DNA from: Paenibacillus albiflavus
Lineage (GTDB): Bacteria; Bacillota; Bacilli; Paenibacillales; NBRC-103111
Reading direction: 5' to 3'
Assembly: GCF_004344915.1 (NCBI RefSeq)
Contig: NZ_SKFG01000012.1
Span: 1 to 64,000, forward strand
DNA length: 64,000 nucleotides
Below are positions 1-10,083 of the stretch, piece after piece (position 1 is the stretch's first letter; the number at the start of each line of letters is the position of its first letter). The position numbers were made by a program, and so were the translations under genes. The notes beneath the pieces were generated by a model. The model saw only the letters and a list, made by a program, of their open reading frames with translations. It was not told the origin of the DNA and did no database searches.

Positions 1-282
1 GATATTGATTTCAAGTTCTTTTTCTCCAAGTAGCTTCACAGCTTCATTGTATTTAACTTGAAGGTCTTGAAGTTTACCTGCATCTTGCTTTAGCTTCTCT
101 GCTTCATCTCGTTTTTTGGCCATAAGATCGTCCACCTCATCTTGATATTGACGAACCCAGTTTCTTAGTGTTCTTGGTGACAATCCATATTGTCTTGCTA
201 CCACTTCTGTCCGGTAACCAGATAACACCTCTGCCACTAACTCTTTCTTCGTTTCCTCTGGGCTCCTAAAACGTCTTTTCAT
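1..282 (-). CDS. IS3-type transposase OrfA, N-terminal part (runs off the window)
   Basis: An open frame of 94 codons starts at ATG 282 and continues past the left edge, so the protein is incomplete here. The N-terminus begins MKRRFRSPEETKKELVAE and carries a helix-turn-helix (about residues 8-45, with SPRTLRNWVRQYQDE as recognition region). It is followed by a charged coiled coil rich in K, E and L (about 50-94), as in OrfA proteins of IS3-type elements, where a leucine-zipper-like segment follows the DNA-binding domain. OrfB would lie outside the window. A terminal-repeat-like sequence sits just upstream. The family call rests on motif resemblance only; the exact IS cannot be named. Confidence 0.75.
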   Translation of the reverse strand, partial: MKRRFRSPEETKKELVAEVLSGYRTEVVARQYGLSPRTLRNWVRQYQDEVDDLMAKKRDEAEKLKQDAGKLQDLQVKYNEAVKLLGEKELEINI

Positions 283-328
283 GGATTAACTCCCCCACTA
301 TCTTAGTGTATATGATACGGTTTGGAGT

Positions 329-352
329 GTCCAAGTTGATTAGGGGGCTAAA
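329..352. mobile_element. Probable terminal inverted repeat of the IS3-type element
   Basis: Read on the reverse strand this segment gives GCCCCCTAATCAACTTGGAC and then ACTCC, which resembles the CCCC...TTGGACA ends of IS150-like elements. It lies 47 bp upstream of the transposase start, the normal place for an IS end. The partner end is outside the window, so the exact boundary and the target duplication cannot be seen. Confidence 0.45.
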
Positions 353-519
353 TAGTTTGTTTCCCTTTTTCGGTAATTTTTTTCGTTCGCACTCTGCCAG
401 CGCTCTCCATACGTGCTGCCTAGCGCTATTCGGCAACTTTGGGTGCTTTTTCGGTAATTAGTTTCCCTTTTTCGGTATTATTTTACCGTTCGCACTCTGC
501 CGACGCTCTGCCAGCGCCC
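353..519. repeat. Imperfect direct repeat between the IS end and the peroxidase gene
   Basis: The block at about 353-408 and the block at about 459-519 share GTTTCCCTTTTTCGGTA followed by a T/A run and then CGTTCGCACTCTGCC and GCGCT. A shorter echo (GCTTTTTCGGTAATTA) sits between them at 445-460. The copies differ by small insertions. No ORF with a ribosome binding site covers them. This looks like a local duplication next to the IS end, or part of a dispersed intergenic repeat. Confidence 0.6.
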
Positions 520-521
520 TT

Positions 522-998
522 CTATCCCAATAACTTCTGAATATCTGCTTCAATACTTGATGGATCAGTTGTTGGTGCGTAGCGATCGACCACTTTACCT
601 GTACGGTCCACGAGGAATTTCGTAAAGTTCCATTTGATCCCATCCGTCATAAATCCAGAAGCTTCCTTCGTAAGATATTTAAATAAAGGATGAATGTTAT
701 CGCCTTTCACATCAATTTTGGCAAAAAGCGGGAACGTCACACCATAATTCAACTCGCAGAAGCTCTGAATCTCATCATTCGTGCCTGGTTCTTGACTACC
801 GAATTGGTTGCATGGAAACGCGAGAATTTCGAAGCCTTGATCCTTATGCTTGTCATATAGCTCCTGTAATCCTTTGTACTGCGGCGTAAATCCGCATTTG
901 CTCGCCGTATTCACAATTAATAGCACTTTGCCTTCATACTCTTGAAGGGATTTGTCCTCGCCTTGGTTGGTTTTTGCATGAAATTGATAAATATTCAT
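522..998 (-). CDS. bsaA: Glutathione peroxidase family thiol peroxidase
   Basis: A 158-aa cytoplasmic peroxidase of the GPx fold. It reduces hydrogen and organic peroxides; bacterial cysteine-type members normally take electrons from thioredoxin rather than glutathione. The peroxidatic residue is Cys35 in NTASKCGFT. The family signature [13 protein letters not shown] and the [12 protein letters not shown] block with conserved Trp and Asn follow. It is cysteine-based, with no in-frame TGA for selenocysteine. An earlier ATG at 1016 would add six residues, but GAGGGAG sits 9 nt before ATG 998, so the shorter start was chosen. It is transcribed alone, divergent from the MATE gene, and its stop abuts a direct repeat. 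Family call is firm; the electron donor is inferred. Confidence 0.93.
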   Translation of the reverse strand: MNIYQFHAKTNQGEDKSLQEYEGKVLLIVNTASKCGFTPQYKGLQELYDKHKDQGFEILAFPCNQFGSQEPGTNDEIQSFCELNYGVTFPLFAKIDVKGDNIHPLFKYLTKEASGFMTDGIKWNFTKFLVDRTGKVVDRYAPTTDPSSIEADIQKLLG

Positions 999-1084
999 TG
1001 TGTTCATCTCCCTCATTCGTTAATCTATAAGAATGATTGTATACCAATAGTCATTATTAATAAAATTAGGAACAGAGGTTCATC

Positions 1085-2434
1085 ATGTTACAAAATTGGC
1101 GCAATGTATTAATTCTAGCATTACCTTCGTTTATGTCTTTTTTTGCTCAGACTGCTATTGGCACGGTTAATCTGATCCTAGTAGGTCATCTCGGTGCACT
1201 TAACATAGCCATCGTCGGCGTTGTTAACATTATTATGTATAACGGATTCGCGATATTCTCTGGTGTAAGCCATACCGTTAACTATCTCGTAGCTCAAGAC
1301 TATGGAGCTAAAGATATCAAAACCGCTATCAAAAGAACTTATCTAGCCCTCTATCTAAGTCTATTTATTGCTGTGTTCTTATTTGCCGTCGGTTACTTCT
1401 TCTCAGGCACCATTCTGGGTTGGACGGGTGGATCTACAGCACTTGTTCATGAAGGGGAATATTATTTACAAATTCGTTTCTATGCACTTGCACTGGGCAT
1501 GGTCAGCTTCATGTTTCATGGTTTCTTACGTGGTGTAGGTGATACACGAACTTCCATGATTCTATCGATCATTAGTAATGTCATGATTCTGTTCTTTGCC
1601 TATGCATTGACTTACGGACAATTTGGATTTCCTGAGTTAGGGTTGAACGGCAGCGCTTATGCCATCCTAATTGGTGAATTTACAGGGTTCATCTTAGCGT
1701 TATACGTATTCTTTATTCATTTTAACAAAAAATTCCATACATTAGTTAAAGTTGCGATCAAGCTACGTGAATTGAAGCTAATTGTCATTGAGAGCTTCAA
1801 ACTTGGAATGCAAGAATTCTCCATGAGCTTTGCCATGTTCATATTTACTGTCTTTGTCGCGAGACTTGGAACGGAAGCACTAGCCGCTAATGAAGTCGCT
1901 TTGAATGTCATGTCATTTGGATTCATGCCTGCTTTTGCATTTGGAACGACTGCAACGATCTTAGTTGGTCAAGAAATCGGTAGACAGCAGCCACTCAAAG
2001 CACGCAGAGCAGGTACTGATGTCATGGTCTTAGGCTCTATTTTTCTACTGGTGCTTGGAACGTTCGAGCTTATTTTTGCCAAAGACATCGCAATGCTGTA
2101 TAACAGCACAGATCCGTATGTGTATGAGACGGCAGCATTATTAATTCAGATATCAGCGTACTTGCAGCTATTTGATGGCTTCCTCAATTTTTATGCAGGT
2201 GCACTTCGAGGTATGGGAGAAACCTCTTTCCTACTCCGTATGTCTCTCATTACAAATTGGTGTGTATTCGTTCCGTTAGCTTACGTGCTCATTTTTGTGT
2301 GTGGTCTAGGCAGTATTGGTGCATGGATCTCACTGTACACCTATCTGGCTGTCATCGGTCTAGCCTTCATGTATCGCTTCTACAAATCCGACTGGTCCTC
2401 CATCCGAGCTAAGGATATGGAATCACACAATTAA
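1085..2434 (+). CDS. MATE family multidrug/Na+ antiporter
   Basis: A 449-aa polytopic membrane protein with about 12 hydrophobic segments in two pseudo-symmetric halves, the usual MATE length and layout. Family features include the N-terminal FAQTAIGTVNLILVGHLG region, the FLRGVGDTRTSM motif near residue 150 and the repeat-equivalent GALRGMGETSFLLRMSL in the second half. MATE proteins export cationic drugs or metabolites in exchange for Na+ or H+; the substrate here cannot be read. An upstream AGAGG serves as ribosome binding site. It is a single gene ended by a long hairpin terminator. Confidence 0.9.
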   Translation: MLQNWRNVLILALPSFMSFFAQTAIGTVNLILVGHLGALNIAIVGVVNIIMYNGFAIFSGVSHTVNYLVAQDYGAKDIKTAIKRTYLALYLSLFIAVFLFAVGYFFSGTILGWTGGSTALVHEGEYYLQIRFYALALGMVSFMFHGFLRGVGDTRTSMILSIISNVMILFFAYALTYGQFGFPELGLNGSAYAILIGEFTGFILALYVFFIHFNKKFHTLVKVAIKLRELKLIVIESFKLGMQEFSMSFAMFIFTVFVARLGTEALAANEVALNVMSFGFMPAFAFGTTATILVGQEIGRQQPLKARRAGTDVMVLGSIFLLVLGTFELIFAKDIAMLYNSTDPYVYETAALLIQISAYLQLFDGFLNFYAGALRGMGETSFLLRMSLITNWCVFVPLAYVLIFVCGLGSIGAWISLYTYLAVIGLAFMYRFYKSDWSSIRAKDMESHN

Positions 2435-2437
2435 TAG

Positions 2438-2499
2438 GCAAAATGATACCCCGTTGCTCTTCTACATACTTTTGTGGAAGTACGATGGGGTTATTTTGT
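2438..2499 (+). terminator. Rho-independent terminator after the MATE gene
   Basis: A long imperfect stem pairs ACCCC with GGGGT and CTTCTAC with GTGGAAG around a short loop. A T-rich tail (TTATTTTGTATT) follows within 70 bp of the MATE stop codon. Confidence 0.7.
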
Positions 2500-2500
2500 A

Positions 2501-2591
2501 TTACAGAATTTATAACATTTGTGGCATAAGTTCTGAGTAATACCTTAAGAAACGTCCCCGTTCTCAAAGACGGTGAAAACGTTTCTTCTTG
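2501..2591 (+). repeat. Double-hairpin dispersed repeat, copy A
   Basis: About 90 nt made of two hairpins. The first arm pair is AGAATTTAT / ATAAGTTCT; the second is TTAAGAAACG / CGTTTCTT with an inner CCGT / ACGG stem. The same layout and much of the same sequence recur at 55081-55170 (same strand) and at 35769-35858 and 58964-59051 (opposite strand). It lies between the MATE terminator and the prp operon. No ORF with a plausible start uses it. Confidence 0.85.
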
Positions 2592-2739
2592 TTGTATTCT
2601 GTTTAACCTCTTAAACTCTACATAATCGATATTAGACGTTTCATGCATGATATCCGTATACTGGAAGTAGTAGATTGGTACAGCTTTGCTAGACCGCTTG
2701 CAGATTTAACCCAAATTGATGTAGGGGAGCGCGAAGTGG

Positions 2740-3849
2740 ATGATCAAACAATTTCAGCCAGGTCTTGAAAATGTAATTGCGAGTGAGACGAATATTTCGT
2801 ATTTGGATGTTGAGAATGAGGAGATTGTATTACGGGGCTACGATCTTATTAAGCTAGCGAAGTCAGTTACTTATTTGGATATTATCGGATTAATGCTAGA
2901 TGGTTACTTGCCAACAGAAGAACAACGAGAAGATCTGGAACAAGAATTGAAAGCCAACTATGGCGTACCTCATGAAGTCATTACGATTCTGCAGTTGCTT
3001 TCTAAACAGACTCATCTTATGGACGCGCTGCGAACTGGCATCTCTGCACTTGCTGGCTATGATGAGGATTTAGAGAATCGAACAAGGGCCGCTAATCGTC
3101 GCAAAGCGATTAGACTGCTCGCCAAGGTTCCGCAAATTGTCGCGAACAGCTATCGTGCCACAATGAATCTAGAACCGATTGAACCGCGCCAAGATTTATC
3201 TTATAGCGCTAATTTTCTATACATGATTACAGGTCAGGTGCCAACTGCCATCGAAGAGCATGTATTTGATCAATCCCTTATCGTCTACAGTGAGCACGAA
3301 ATGCCCAACTCTACATTCACTGCACGTGTCATCGCTTCCACTCAAGCAGATCTTTATGGAGCTTTAACAGGTGCTGTAGCCTCACTCAAAGGCACACTTC
3401 ATGGCGGAGCGAATGAAGCAGTGATGCGCATGCTGTTGGAAGTTCAATCAGAAGACGAAATCGAACCGCTTATTGTAGGCAAGCTGGCACGCAAAGAACG
3501 AATCATGGGCTTTGGTCATCGTGTCTACATGAACAAGCCCGATCCACGCGCCATGCTGATGAAGGAAGCCCTGCTCCCACTCGCTGAAGCCAAGAATGAG
3601 CTGAGCCTTTACAGAATGTGTGTCATTGGTGAAGAAGTGATGAAACGTGAGAAAGGCTTGTATCCGAATCTCGATTACTACGCGGCGCCTGTCTACTATC
3701 TCCTAGGAATCCCTATTGATTTGTTTACACCTGTATTCCTTGCTGCACGTACTGTTGGCGTTAGTGCACATGTCATCGAGCAGCATGAGAACAATCGATT
3801 ATTCCGACCTCGTGTGCTCTATAACGGACCTCGCGGCTTGCAAGTATAA
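2740..3849 (+). CDS. prpC: 2-methylcitrate synthase / citrate synthase
   Basis: A 369-aa enzyme of the short bacterial citrate synthase family. It condenses propionyl-CoA (or acetyl-CoA) with oxaloacetate. Conserved blocks are GTLHGGANEAV with the catalytic His near residue 221, GFGHRVY with the second His near 260, and the Asp in PNLDYYAAPVYY near 311. AGGGGAG lies 10 nt upstream of the ATG. It is first in a three-gene operon with prpD and prpB, which argues for methylcitrate synthase rather than the TCA enzyme; the layout matches mmgD-mmgE-prpB of Bacillus. Substrate preference is inferred from this context. Confidence 0.93.
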   Translation: MIKQFQPGLENVIASETNISYLDVENEEIVLRGYDLIKLAKSVTYLDIIGLMLDGYLPTEEQREDLEQELKANYGVPHEVITILQLLSKQTHLMDALRTGISALAGYDEDLENRTRAANRRKAIRLLAKVPQIVANSYRATMNLEPIEPRQDLSYSANFLYMITGQVPTAIEEHVFDQSLIVYSEHEMPNSTFTARVIASTQADLYGALTGAVASLKGTLHGGANEAVMRMLLEVQSEDEIEPLIVGKLARKERIMGFGHRVYMNKPDPRAMLMKEALLPLAEAKNELSLYRMCVIGEEVMKREKGLYPNLDYYAAPVYYLLGIPIDLFTPVFLAARTVGVSAHVIEQHENNRLFRPRVLYNGPRGLQV

Positions 3850-3899
3850 CCTCTTTTTCAAATTAATTTATAATTCAGATAATAGGAGCGATATATGTA

Positions 3900-5354
3900 A
3901 TGAGTACTTCTACCGTAGATAATCAAGAAATTCGAATTTCTGCAACAGATCCTTTATTAGTTCAAATAGCTGAATATGCACTGCAGCAGGAGATCGTTAG
4001 TGAAGAAGCTTATCGAATCGCTCAATATATCGTCATGGACTCTCTGGGTACAGGTATCTTAGCGTTACGCTTCCCTGATTGTACCAAGCATCTTGGACCG
4101 ATCATACCCGGTATCTCGGTTCAGAATGGTTGCCGCGTTCCTGGAACGCAATTCGAGCTTGATCCTGTACATGGCGCTTTCAATATCGGATGCATGATCC
4201 GCTGGTTGGATTATAACGATACTTGGCTTGCTGCTGAATGGGGGCATCCATCTGACAATCTAGGTGCGATCTTTGCAGTTGCTGATTATATCAGCCGTTG
4301 CAACGTCGCGAGCGGCAAAGCCCCTCTGACCATGAAGGATGTTTTAACCGCTGCCATTAAAGCACATGAAATTCAAGGTGTGCTCGCGCTAACTAATAGC
4401 TTCAATCGTGTTGGGCTTGATCATGTACTGCTCGTACGGATCGCTTCAACTGCGGTCGTTACCGCAATGCTAGGTGGCAATCTAGAGGAAGTCATCAATG
4501 CGATATCCAATGCTTGGCTTGATGGTGGCGCGTTAAGAACGTATCGACATGCGCCCAATACAGGTTCACGCAAATCATGGGCAGCAGGGGATGCCACCAG
4601 TCGTGCCGTGCGCCTCGCACTCATGGCAGTTAACGGTGAAATGGGTTATGCGACCGCACTCACAGCGAAGAACTGGGGCTTCCAAGACGTCCTGTTCAAA
4701 GGCAAAGAAATTGAACTTGCCCGTCCACTCGGTTCCTATGTGATGGAGAATGTACTAATCAAAATCTCCTTCCCTGCCGAATTCCATGCGCAGACTGCTG
4801 TCGAATGTGCATTCGAGCTGCATCCGATCCTCAAGGAACGGTTAGATGAGATCAGTCGCATTACCATTTATACACATGAATCAGCAATACGAATTATTGA
4901 TAAAAAAGGACCTCTGCACAATCCTGCTGACAGAGATCACTGTCTGCAGTATATGGTAGCGATTGGCTTGCTATTCGGCGAGCTTAGAGCTGAGCACTAT
5001 GAGCAGCAAATCGCGAATGATCCGCGGATTGATGCGCTCAGAGAAAAGATGGTCGTAATTGAGGACGAACGTTATTCGGTAGATTACCTCGATCCTGATA
5101 AGCGCTCGATTGCGAACGCGATCCAGATTCATTTTGCAGATGGAACTGAATCTCCTAAAGTCGAATGTGAGTACCCAATCGGACACCGTCGCCGTCGTGC
5201 AGAAGGATTGCCGAAAGTAATCGAGAAATTCGAGTCTAACATGCTGACTAGATTCCCTAGAAAAAGAACAGCTCAAATAGTGGAATCATCTACCAATTTC
5301 GAGAAATTCGCTGATACACCTGTTCATGAATACATCAACATGTTTGTGATTTAA
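3900..5354 (+). CDS. prpD: 2-methylcitrate dehydratase (MmgE/PrpD family)
   Basis: A 484-aa cytoplasmic dehydratase that removes water from 2-methylcitrate to give 2-methyl-cis-aconitate. Full family length. Visible family segments include [11 protein letters not shown] with the [19 protein letters not shown] stretch near residues 100-125, the [20 protein letters not shown] region near 225, and the [14 protein letters not shown] block near 298. AGGAG lies 10 nt before the ATG. It sits 50 bp after prpC and 27 bp before prpB, so the three are almost certainly co-transcribed. PrpD proteins need no Fe-S cluster, and no cysteine cluster is visible. Confidence 0.94.
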   Translation: MSTSTVDNQEIRISATDPLLVQIAEYALQQEIVSEEAYRIAQYIVMDSLGTGILALRFPDCTKHLGPIIPGISVQNGCRVPGTQFELDPVHGAFNIGCMIRWLDYNDTWLAAEWGHPSDNLGAIFAVADYISRCNVASGKAPLTMKDVLTAAIKAHEIQGVLALTNSFNRVGLDHVLLVRIASTAVVTAMLGGNLEEVINAISNAWLDGGALRTYRHAPNTGSRKSWAAGDATSRAVRLALMAVNGEMGYATALTAKNWGFQDVLFKGKEIELARPLGSYVMENVLIKISFPAEFHAQTAVECAFELHPILKERLDEISRITIYTHESAIRIIDKKGPLHNPADRDHCLQYMVAIGLLFGELRAEHYEQQIANDPRIDALREKMVVIEDERYSVDYLDPDKRSIANAIQIHFADGTESPKVECEYPIGHRRRRAEGLPKVIEKFESNMLTRFPRKRTAQIVESSTNFEKFADTPVHEYINMFVI

Positions 5355-5381
5355 TTAGACATCTTCGAAGGAGGAACATCC

Positions 5382-6284
5382 ATGTCCTGGCTATTGGAAC
5401 AAGTACCAGATCAAAAACAATTAGCACTTCAGTTCAAGCAGTTAATTACAAGCGGCACCATCCTCTCAATGCCTGGTGCACATGACGGACTTGCTGCAAG
5501 AATCGCAAAGCAATTCCAATTTGAAGCGATTTATTTATCGGGTGCAGCTTATACGGCAAGTCGTGGGCTGCCTGACATCGGTCTTATTTATTCCAATGAG
5601 GTTGCAGATCGTGCGCGCGAGCTGATTCGTGCGGCAGGTCTCCCACTGCTTGTTGACATTGATACGGGCTTCGGCGGTGTACTTAACGTAATTCGTACTG
5701 CCAAAGAAATGGTTGAAGCAGGCGTCGCTGCGGTACAGATTGAAGATCAAGATTTGCCTAAGAAATGTGGGCATCTAAATGGCAAGAAGCTTATTACAAC
5801 GGAAGAAATGATGCTCAAAATCCGCGCTATTAAGGAAACGAGCCCAACGCTGATCGTCGTGGCACGCACGGATGCCAAAGGCGTCGACGGAATGGACGCA
5901 GCAATCGAGAGGGCGAAGCAGTATGTCGCTGCTGGAGCGGATGCTATTTTCCCAGAGGCACTCGAGAGTGTAGAGGAATTCAAGCAATTCCGAAGCGCTA
6001 TTGATGTTCCGCTATTAGCTAACATGACGGAATTCGGTAAAACGCCTTATTACACAGCAGATCAGTTCCAGGCTTGGGGCTATAACATGGTCATCTATCC
6101 CGTTACGACCATTCGTGTCGCTGCTAAGGCGTATGAACAAGTATTCGCTGAAATCAGCCGTACAGGAACACAGGTTCAGTCAGTACCTCATATGCAAACA
6201 CGCAAGCAGCTCTATGAAACGATCCGCTATGATGATTATGAGAAGCTGGATTCGACGATTGCAAAGACTGTTGTGCCTGATTAA
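5382..6284 (+). CDS. prpB: Methylisocitrate lyase
   Basis: A 300-aa member of the isocitrate lyase/PEP mutase TIM-barrel superfamily. It cleaves 2-methylisocitrate to pyruvate and succinate, the last step of the methylcitrate cycle. The catalytic motif KKCGHLNGK (Cys near residue 129) is intact. The metal-binding VDIDTGFG is present near residue 90 and VARTDA near residue 164. A strong AAGGAGG precedes the ATG. It ends the prpCDB operon at a strong shared terminator. No separate aconitase-like isomerase for 2-methyl-cis-aconitate lies in the window; the housekeeping aconitase probably serves. Confidence 0.95.
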   Translation: MSWLLEQVPDQKQLALQFKQLITSGTILSMPGAHDGLAARIAKQFQFEAIYLSGAAYTASRGLPDIGLIYSNEVADRARELIRAAGLPLLVDIDTGFGGVLNVIRTAKEMVEAGVAAVQIEDQDLPKKCGHLNGKKLITTEEMMLKIRAIKETSPTLIVVARTDAKGVDGMDAAIERAKQYVAAGADAIFPEALESVEEFKQFRSAIDVPLLANMTEFGKTPYYTADQFQAWGYNMVIYPVTTIRVAAKAYEQVFAEISRTGTQVQSVPHMQTRKQLYETIRYDDYEKLDSTIAKTVVPD

Positions 6285-6287
6285 AGA

Positions 6288-6320
6288 TAAAAGCCCTCAA
6301 TAAGAGGGCTTTTATTTATA
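6288..6320. terminator. Bidirectional terminator between prpB and the LysR gene
   Basis: A perfect 10-bp stem, AAAAGCCCTC / GAGGGCTTTT, with a 5-nt loop and a TTTATTTATA tail. Its A-rich left flank lets it also act on the reverse strand. It lies between convergent genes and touches the LysR stop codon. Confidence 0.92.
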
Positions 6321-7182
6321 CGCTCAACCGCAAAAACTCCTTCAATACATTCGTCTGCTCATCGCTTCGCCAAACGAACACGGTCTTAAGACTTGTGGTT
6401 ACATCTTCAAGCTCGCGATACACGATCGCGTTATTTTGTTGATGCTTGAATGAGGCGGGAATGAGTGCGACCCCCATACCTTCGGATACGAAAGCTACGA
6501 TGGTATGGATTTCGGGAACTTCAAGGGCAATTTGTGGTGAGAAGCCTGCTTGATCGCACAAGCTAATAACTGCTTCGTGATAGGTTGTTCCGTTATAGCC
6601 AGAAGACAGAATAAACTTCTCCTCCGCAAGATCCTGCATATTAATTCGCTCTTTGGATGCTAACGGATGCTCCTTAGGGAATATGGCGACAAAAGATTCA
6701 TCCATGTAGACCTCAGACGTCAGAACCGGCGTTTGAATCGGATTGCGGATAACACCAAGATGAATGCTGCGGTCGTGCAAAGCTTGCAATTGGCGATCTG
6801 TCTTCATCTGATGAAGCGTCAAATCAACCATTGGATATCGGAGACGATATTGCTGAAGAATCGGGACGATATTGTAGGTGGTTGAGCCTAGAAATCCTAT
6901 GACTAGTCTCCCCTTCGCTCCTTGATGCGCTTTCTCTGCTGCCGCCCTAGCCTGCTCGATATGCGCCAGCATGAAGCGCGTCTCCTCCAAGTACACTTTG
7001 CCCGCTTCCGTCAATTCAACCCGATGGGTATCTCGATAAAATAAAGGGAATCCAAGCTCATCCTCAAGCTGCCTAATCTGCTGGCTAAGCGGTGGCTGCG
7101 ACATATTCAGCCGTACCGCAGCTCTTCCAAAATGCAGCTCTTCCGCAACCGTCACAAAATACCTCAAATGTCGCAGTTCCAT
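6316..7182 (-). CDS. LysR family transcriptional regulator
   Basis: A 288-aa LysR regulator. The winged HTH is at residues 1-60 (MELRHLRYFVTVAEELHFGR, with SQPPLSQQIRQLEDELG as the recognition part). The effector-binding domain runs from about residue 90, opening with GRLVIGFLGS. The open frame extends 23 codons further upstream, but GAGGGG lies 8 nt before ATG 7182 and the family always begins with MELRHLRYF-like sequence. It faces prpB tail to tail and is 126 bp downstream of mmsA. It could control either propionate or semialdehyde metabolism; neither is proven, and no autoregulated divergent partner exists. Confidence 0.92.
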   Translation of the reverse strand: MELRHLRYFVTVAEELHFGRAAVRLNMSQPPLSQQIRQLEDELGFPLFYRDTHRVELTEAGKVYLEETRFMLAHIEQARAAAEKAHQGAKGRLVIGFLGSTTYNIVPILQQYRLRYPMVDLTLHQMKTDRQLQALHDRSIHLGVIRNPIQTPVLTSEVYMDESFVAIFPKEHPLASKERINMQDLAEEKFILSSGYNGTTYHEAVISLCDQAGFSPQIALEVPEIHTIVAFVSEGMGVALIPASFKHQQNNAIVYRELEDVTTSLKTVFVWRSDEQTNVLKEFLRLSV

Positions 7183-7258
7183 CGACTTGCTCCCCTCACG
7201 AATCGTCCTTACTCTTATGAAAATGATATCATCGGCAGAATTTTCGGTCAAATAACAA

Positions 7259-7294
7259 CCAAAAAAGCGCCTACCCCCTACGGGCAGACGCTCC
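7259..7294 (-). terminator. Terminator after mmsA
   Basis: On the reverse strand a GAGCGTCTGCCC / GGGTAGGCGC stem is followed by TTTTTT, starting 15 nt past the mmsA stop codon. Confidence 0.85.
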
Positions 7295-7308
7295 TGATTT
7301 AAATCATT

Positions 7309-8769
7309 TCAGAACCAGCGAGATGTGACCATTTTCTTGCGGGTAAAGAACAGAACGCCATCCATGCCATTCGTGCCGAGATCACCGTAGAAGGAATCTT
7401 TATTCCCTGCAAAAGTAAACAATGCCATCGGCGCAGGTACATTGACGTTAATGCCAATCATCCCAGCATCGATATTTTCTCGGAAATACCGCATATGCTC
7501 GCCTGATGAAGTATAGATAATCGCTCCATTAGCAAATTGGGATTGGTTCGTTAAGGCAATACCTTCATCCAGGTCCTTTATCCGGACAATGCTGAGGACT
7601 GGAGCAAAAATTTCTTCTTTCCATATCCGCATATCAGGCGTGACATGATCAAAGATGGTTGCGCCAAGGAAGTACCCATTCGGATGCTTCTGTATGGCAA
7701 TTCGCCCGTCAAGCAGCAGCTTCGCTTGCTCAGCTTCCCCACTCTCAACAAGTCCAATTACCCGTTGACGATGGGATTCACGAATAAGCGGTGAGATGAA
7801 GGTATCAGGGTCAAGCCCATCCCCTACAACCAACTTCTCCGATTCACTTACTAATAATTCGATGAATTCATCTGCGATTTCATCGACAACCGCTACAACG
7901 GAGGTTGCCATGCAGCGTTCTCCTGAGCTGCCGAACGCTGCCAGAATAATGCCTTGCACGGTTTTCTCCAAATTGCAGTCAGGCATTACGATAGCGTGAT
8001 TCTTCGCACCTGCAAGCGCTTGGACACGCTTCCCATGTGCACAGCCTGTCGTATACACATGCTGAGCCACTGGCTGTGAGCCGACGAATGAAACAGCCTT
8101 AATCGTCTTATGCTCCAGAATCCCATTCACAATTTCATGTGCGCCGTGAACCAGATTCAGAACACCGCTTGGTAGACCTGCTTCAACCATAAGCTCAACC
8201 AGTCGTTGTGCCAGTAAAGGCGTGCGCTCCGAAGGCTTGAGGATGAATGTATTGCCGCATGCAATCGCAACCGGGAATATCCAGAGCGGAACCATCATCG
8301 GAAAATTAAACGGTGTAATCCCAGCCACAACACCGAGTGGATAGCGATAAGTCGTCCCTTCGATTTCATTGGCAATCTCAGGTAGAGCCTGCCCCATCAT
8401 CATCATTGGAGTCGCTGTTGCTGCTTCAACTGATTCAATGCCTCGCTGAACTTCTCCACGAGCGTCCTTCAAGTTCTTGCCATGTTCTCTAACAATGGTT
8501 TCTGCTAATTCTTCTGCATGCTGCGTCAATAAGTGGATATAACGAAATAGAATACGAGTACGGTTAGGAACTGGTGTCTTACTCCATGTCTGGAAAGCAA
8601 TCTCTGCTACTTGAACAGCTTGATTCAAATCTTCCCTTGATGATAGTGGCACTTCTGCTATGACTTCACCTGTCGCTGGATTAAAGACGGGCTCATACTT
8701 GTCAGAGCTTGCAGGAATCCATTGCCCATTTACAAAATTGTTAAGCTTTTGGATCGTTCCAATTGCCAT
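7309..8769 (-). CDS. mmsA: Methylmalonate-semialdehyde / malonate-semialdehyde dehydrogenase (CoA-acylating)
   Basis: A 486-aa aldehyde dehydrogenase of the MmsA/IolA branch. It converts methylmalonate semialdehyde to propionyl-CoA, and malonate semialdehyde to acetyl-CoA, with NAD+ and CoA. The catalytic Cys is in [11 protein letters not shown] near residue 285. Other marks are [14 protein letters not shown] with the conserved Asn, and a C-terminus carrying [14 protein letters not shown], typical of this branch. GAGGTAGGG precedes the ATG. It is 90 bp after ald and probably co-transcribed. In this setting it joins thymine and uracil breakdown to central metabolism and feeds the prpCDB products' substrate. 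Confidence 0.94.
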   Translation of the reverse strand: MAIGTIQKLNNFVNGQWIPASSDKYEPVFNPATGEVIAEVPLSSREDLNQAVQVAEIAFQTWSKTPVPNRTRILFRYIHLLTQHAEELAETIVREHGKNLKDARGEVQRGIESVEAATATPMMMMGQALPEIANEIEGTTYRYPLGVVAGITPFNFPMMVPLWIFPVAIACGNTFILKPSERTPLLAQRLVELMVEAGLPSGVLNLVHGAHEIVNGILEHKTIKAVSFVGSQPVAQHVYTTGCAHGKRVQALAGAKNHAIVMPDCNLEKTVQGIILAAFGSSGERCMATSVVAVVDEIADEFIELLVSESEKLVVGDGLDPDTFISPLIRESHRQRVIGLVESGEAEQAKLLLDGRIAIQKHPNGYFLGATIFDHVTPDMRIWKEEIFAPVLSIVRIKDLDEGIALTNQSQFANGAIIYTSSGEHMRYFRENIDAGMIGINVNVPAPMALFTFAGNKDSFYGDLGTNGMDGVLFFTRKKMVTSRWF

Positions 8770-8859
8770 AACCCTACCTCTTTTCTTAAAATATCAGAAT
8801 GTATAAGTCTTACACCATACATGGATATTTCTTGCAGAAAACCGTTTCTTCTTATTCTG

Positions 8860-9990
8860 TTATGCGTTTCCTTTACCTGAGAGCACAAGCTCAAGCGATG
8901 CTCCATTAAATTGATGCGCTTCAGCAACAGCTGGATGCGTAACGAATCCACCCATTGTGTTAATCCCTTTGGCAAGTACATGACTAATGCTGTCTAATTG
9001 ATCATTGCCTTTGCTTGCAAGCTGAACGGCATAAGGAAGTGTAGCATTCGTCAATGCCCAAGTCGAAGTATAAGGCACAGCACCCGGCATATTCGCTACC
9101 GCATAGTGCAGTACGCCATGCTTTTCAAATACAGGATCATCATGCGTTGTGATGCGATCAATCGTTTCCACGATACCGCCTTGGTCAACAGCAACGTCAA
9201 TCACAACACCGCCACGACCCATTGAACGGATCATTGCTTCATTAATCAGCTTAGGTGCTTTAGCACCTGGAATCAGCACAGCGCCGATGACAAGATCAGC
9301 TTCTGCAACGGCTTGCGATACATGATACGGATTGGATACAAGTGTCTGTACGCTTTTGCCAAATAGATCATCTAACGCTCTAAGCCTTGCTAAGTCCGTA
9401 TCCAGAATCGTTACGTCTGCGCCAAGACCGCTCGCAATTTTGGCAGCACTCGTCCCTACAATACCACCGCCGATAATCGCTACTTTCCCTCTGCGAACAC
9501 CAGGTACGCCACCAAGTAGAATACCTTTGCCACCTCTCACTTTCTCTAAGAACTGAGCGCCGATTTGAGGTGCCATGCGTCCAGCGATCTCACTCATAGG
9601 CGTTAGTAGTGGAAGTTGTCCGTTATCTAATTGAACCGTTTCGTATGCAATACCGATTACTTTTTTCTCTACAAGAGCTTTCGTAAGCTCCAAATCTGCT
9701 GCCAGATGCAAGTAAGTGAACAGAATTTGTCCTTCAAAGAAATAACCATACTCTTCAGGCAAAGGCTCTTTGACCTTCATCACCATGGCTCTATTCCAAG
9801 CATCTGCTGCCGTAGGAACAATCGTAGCTCCTGCATCCTGATAATCTTTATCTGTGAATCCAGAGCCAATTCCTGCTCCTGTCTCGATAAATACTTGATG
9901 ATCTCTGCGAGTCATTTCATGTACACCTGCTGGTGTAATTGCTACCCTGTTTTCATTTGCTTTAATCTCTTTTGGAACCCCTATTTCCAT
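8860..9990 (-). CDS. ald: Alanine dehydrogenase
   Basis: A 376-aa NAD-dependent alanine dehydrogenase that interconverts L-alanine and pyruvate plus ammonia. Family marks are [17 protein letters not shown] at the N-terminus, the [14 protein letters not shown] segment near residue 132, the Rossmann glycine motif [12 protein letters not shown] near 175 and [20 protein letters not shown] near 300. The frame could begin at 10056, but AGGTGA lies 8 nt before ATG 9990 and all homologues start there. It leads the ald-mmsA unit. If the aminotransferase at 18625 uses pyruvate, ald regenerates that acceptor from the alanine formed and releases ammonium. Confidence 0.96.
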   Translation of the reverse strand: MEIGVPKEIKANENRVAITPAGVHEMTRRDHQVFIETGAGIGSGFTDKDYQDAGATIVPTAADAWNRAMVMKVKEPLPEEYGYFFEGQILFTYLHLAADLELTKALVEKKVIGIAYETVQLDNGQLPLLTPMSEIAGRMAPQIGAQFLEKVRGGKGILLGGVPGVRRGKVAIIGGGIVGTSAAKIASGLGADVTILDTDLARLRALDDLFGKSVQTLVSNPYHVSQAVAEADLVIGAVLIPGAKAPKLINEAMIRSMGRGGVVIDVAVDQGGIVETIDRITTHDDPVFEKHGVLHYAVANMPGAVPYTSTWALTNATLPYAVQLASKGNDQLDSISHVLAKGINTMGGFVTHPAVAEAHQFNGASLELVLSGKGNA

Positions 9991-10083
9991 GTTCAAAATC
10001 ACCTGATCCTCTCTATTGTGCCAATAAGCTAAAATGTATGAAACCGAATACAACAAGAATACAGTAGCTCAAACGCGTATACA

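Noticed and set aside
2409-2648. 79-codon reverse ORF
   Set aside because: It runs through the MATE terminator and the dispersed repeat, with no ribosome binding site.
8836-8858. A possible fifth double-hairpin repeat (AAAACCGTTTCTTCTT) between ald and mmsA
   Set aside because: Only one arm is present; both hairpins of the element are missing, so it is at most a relic.
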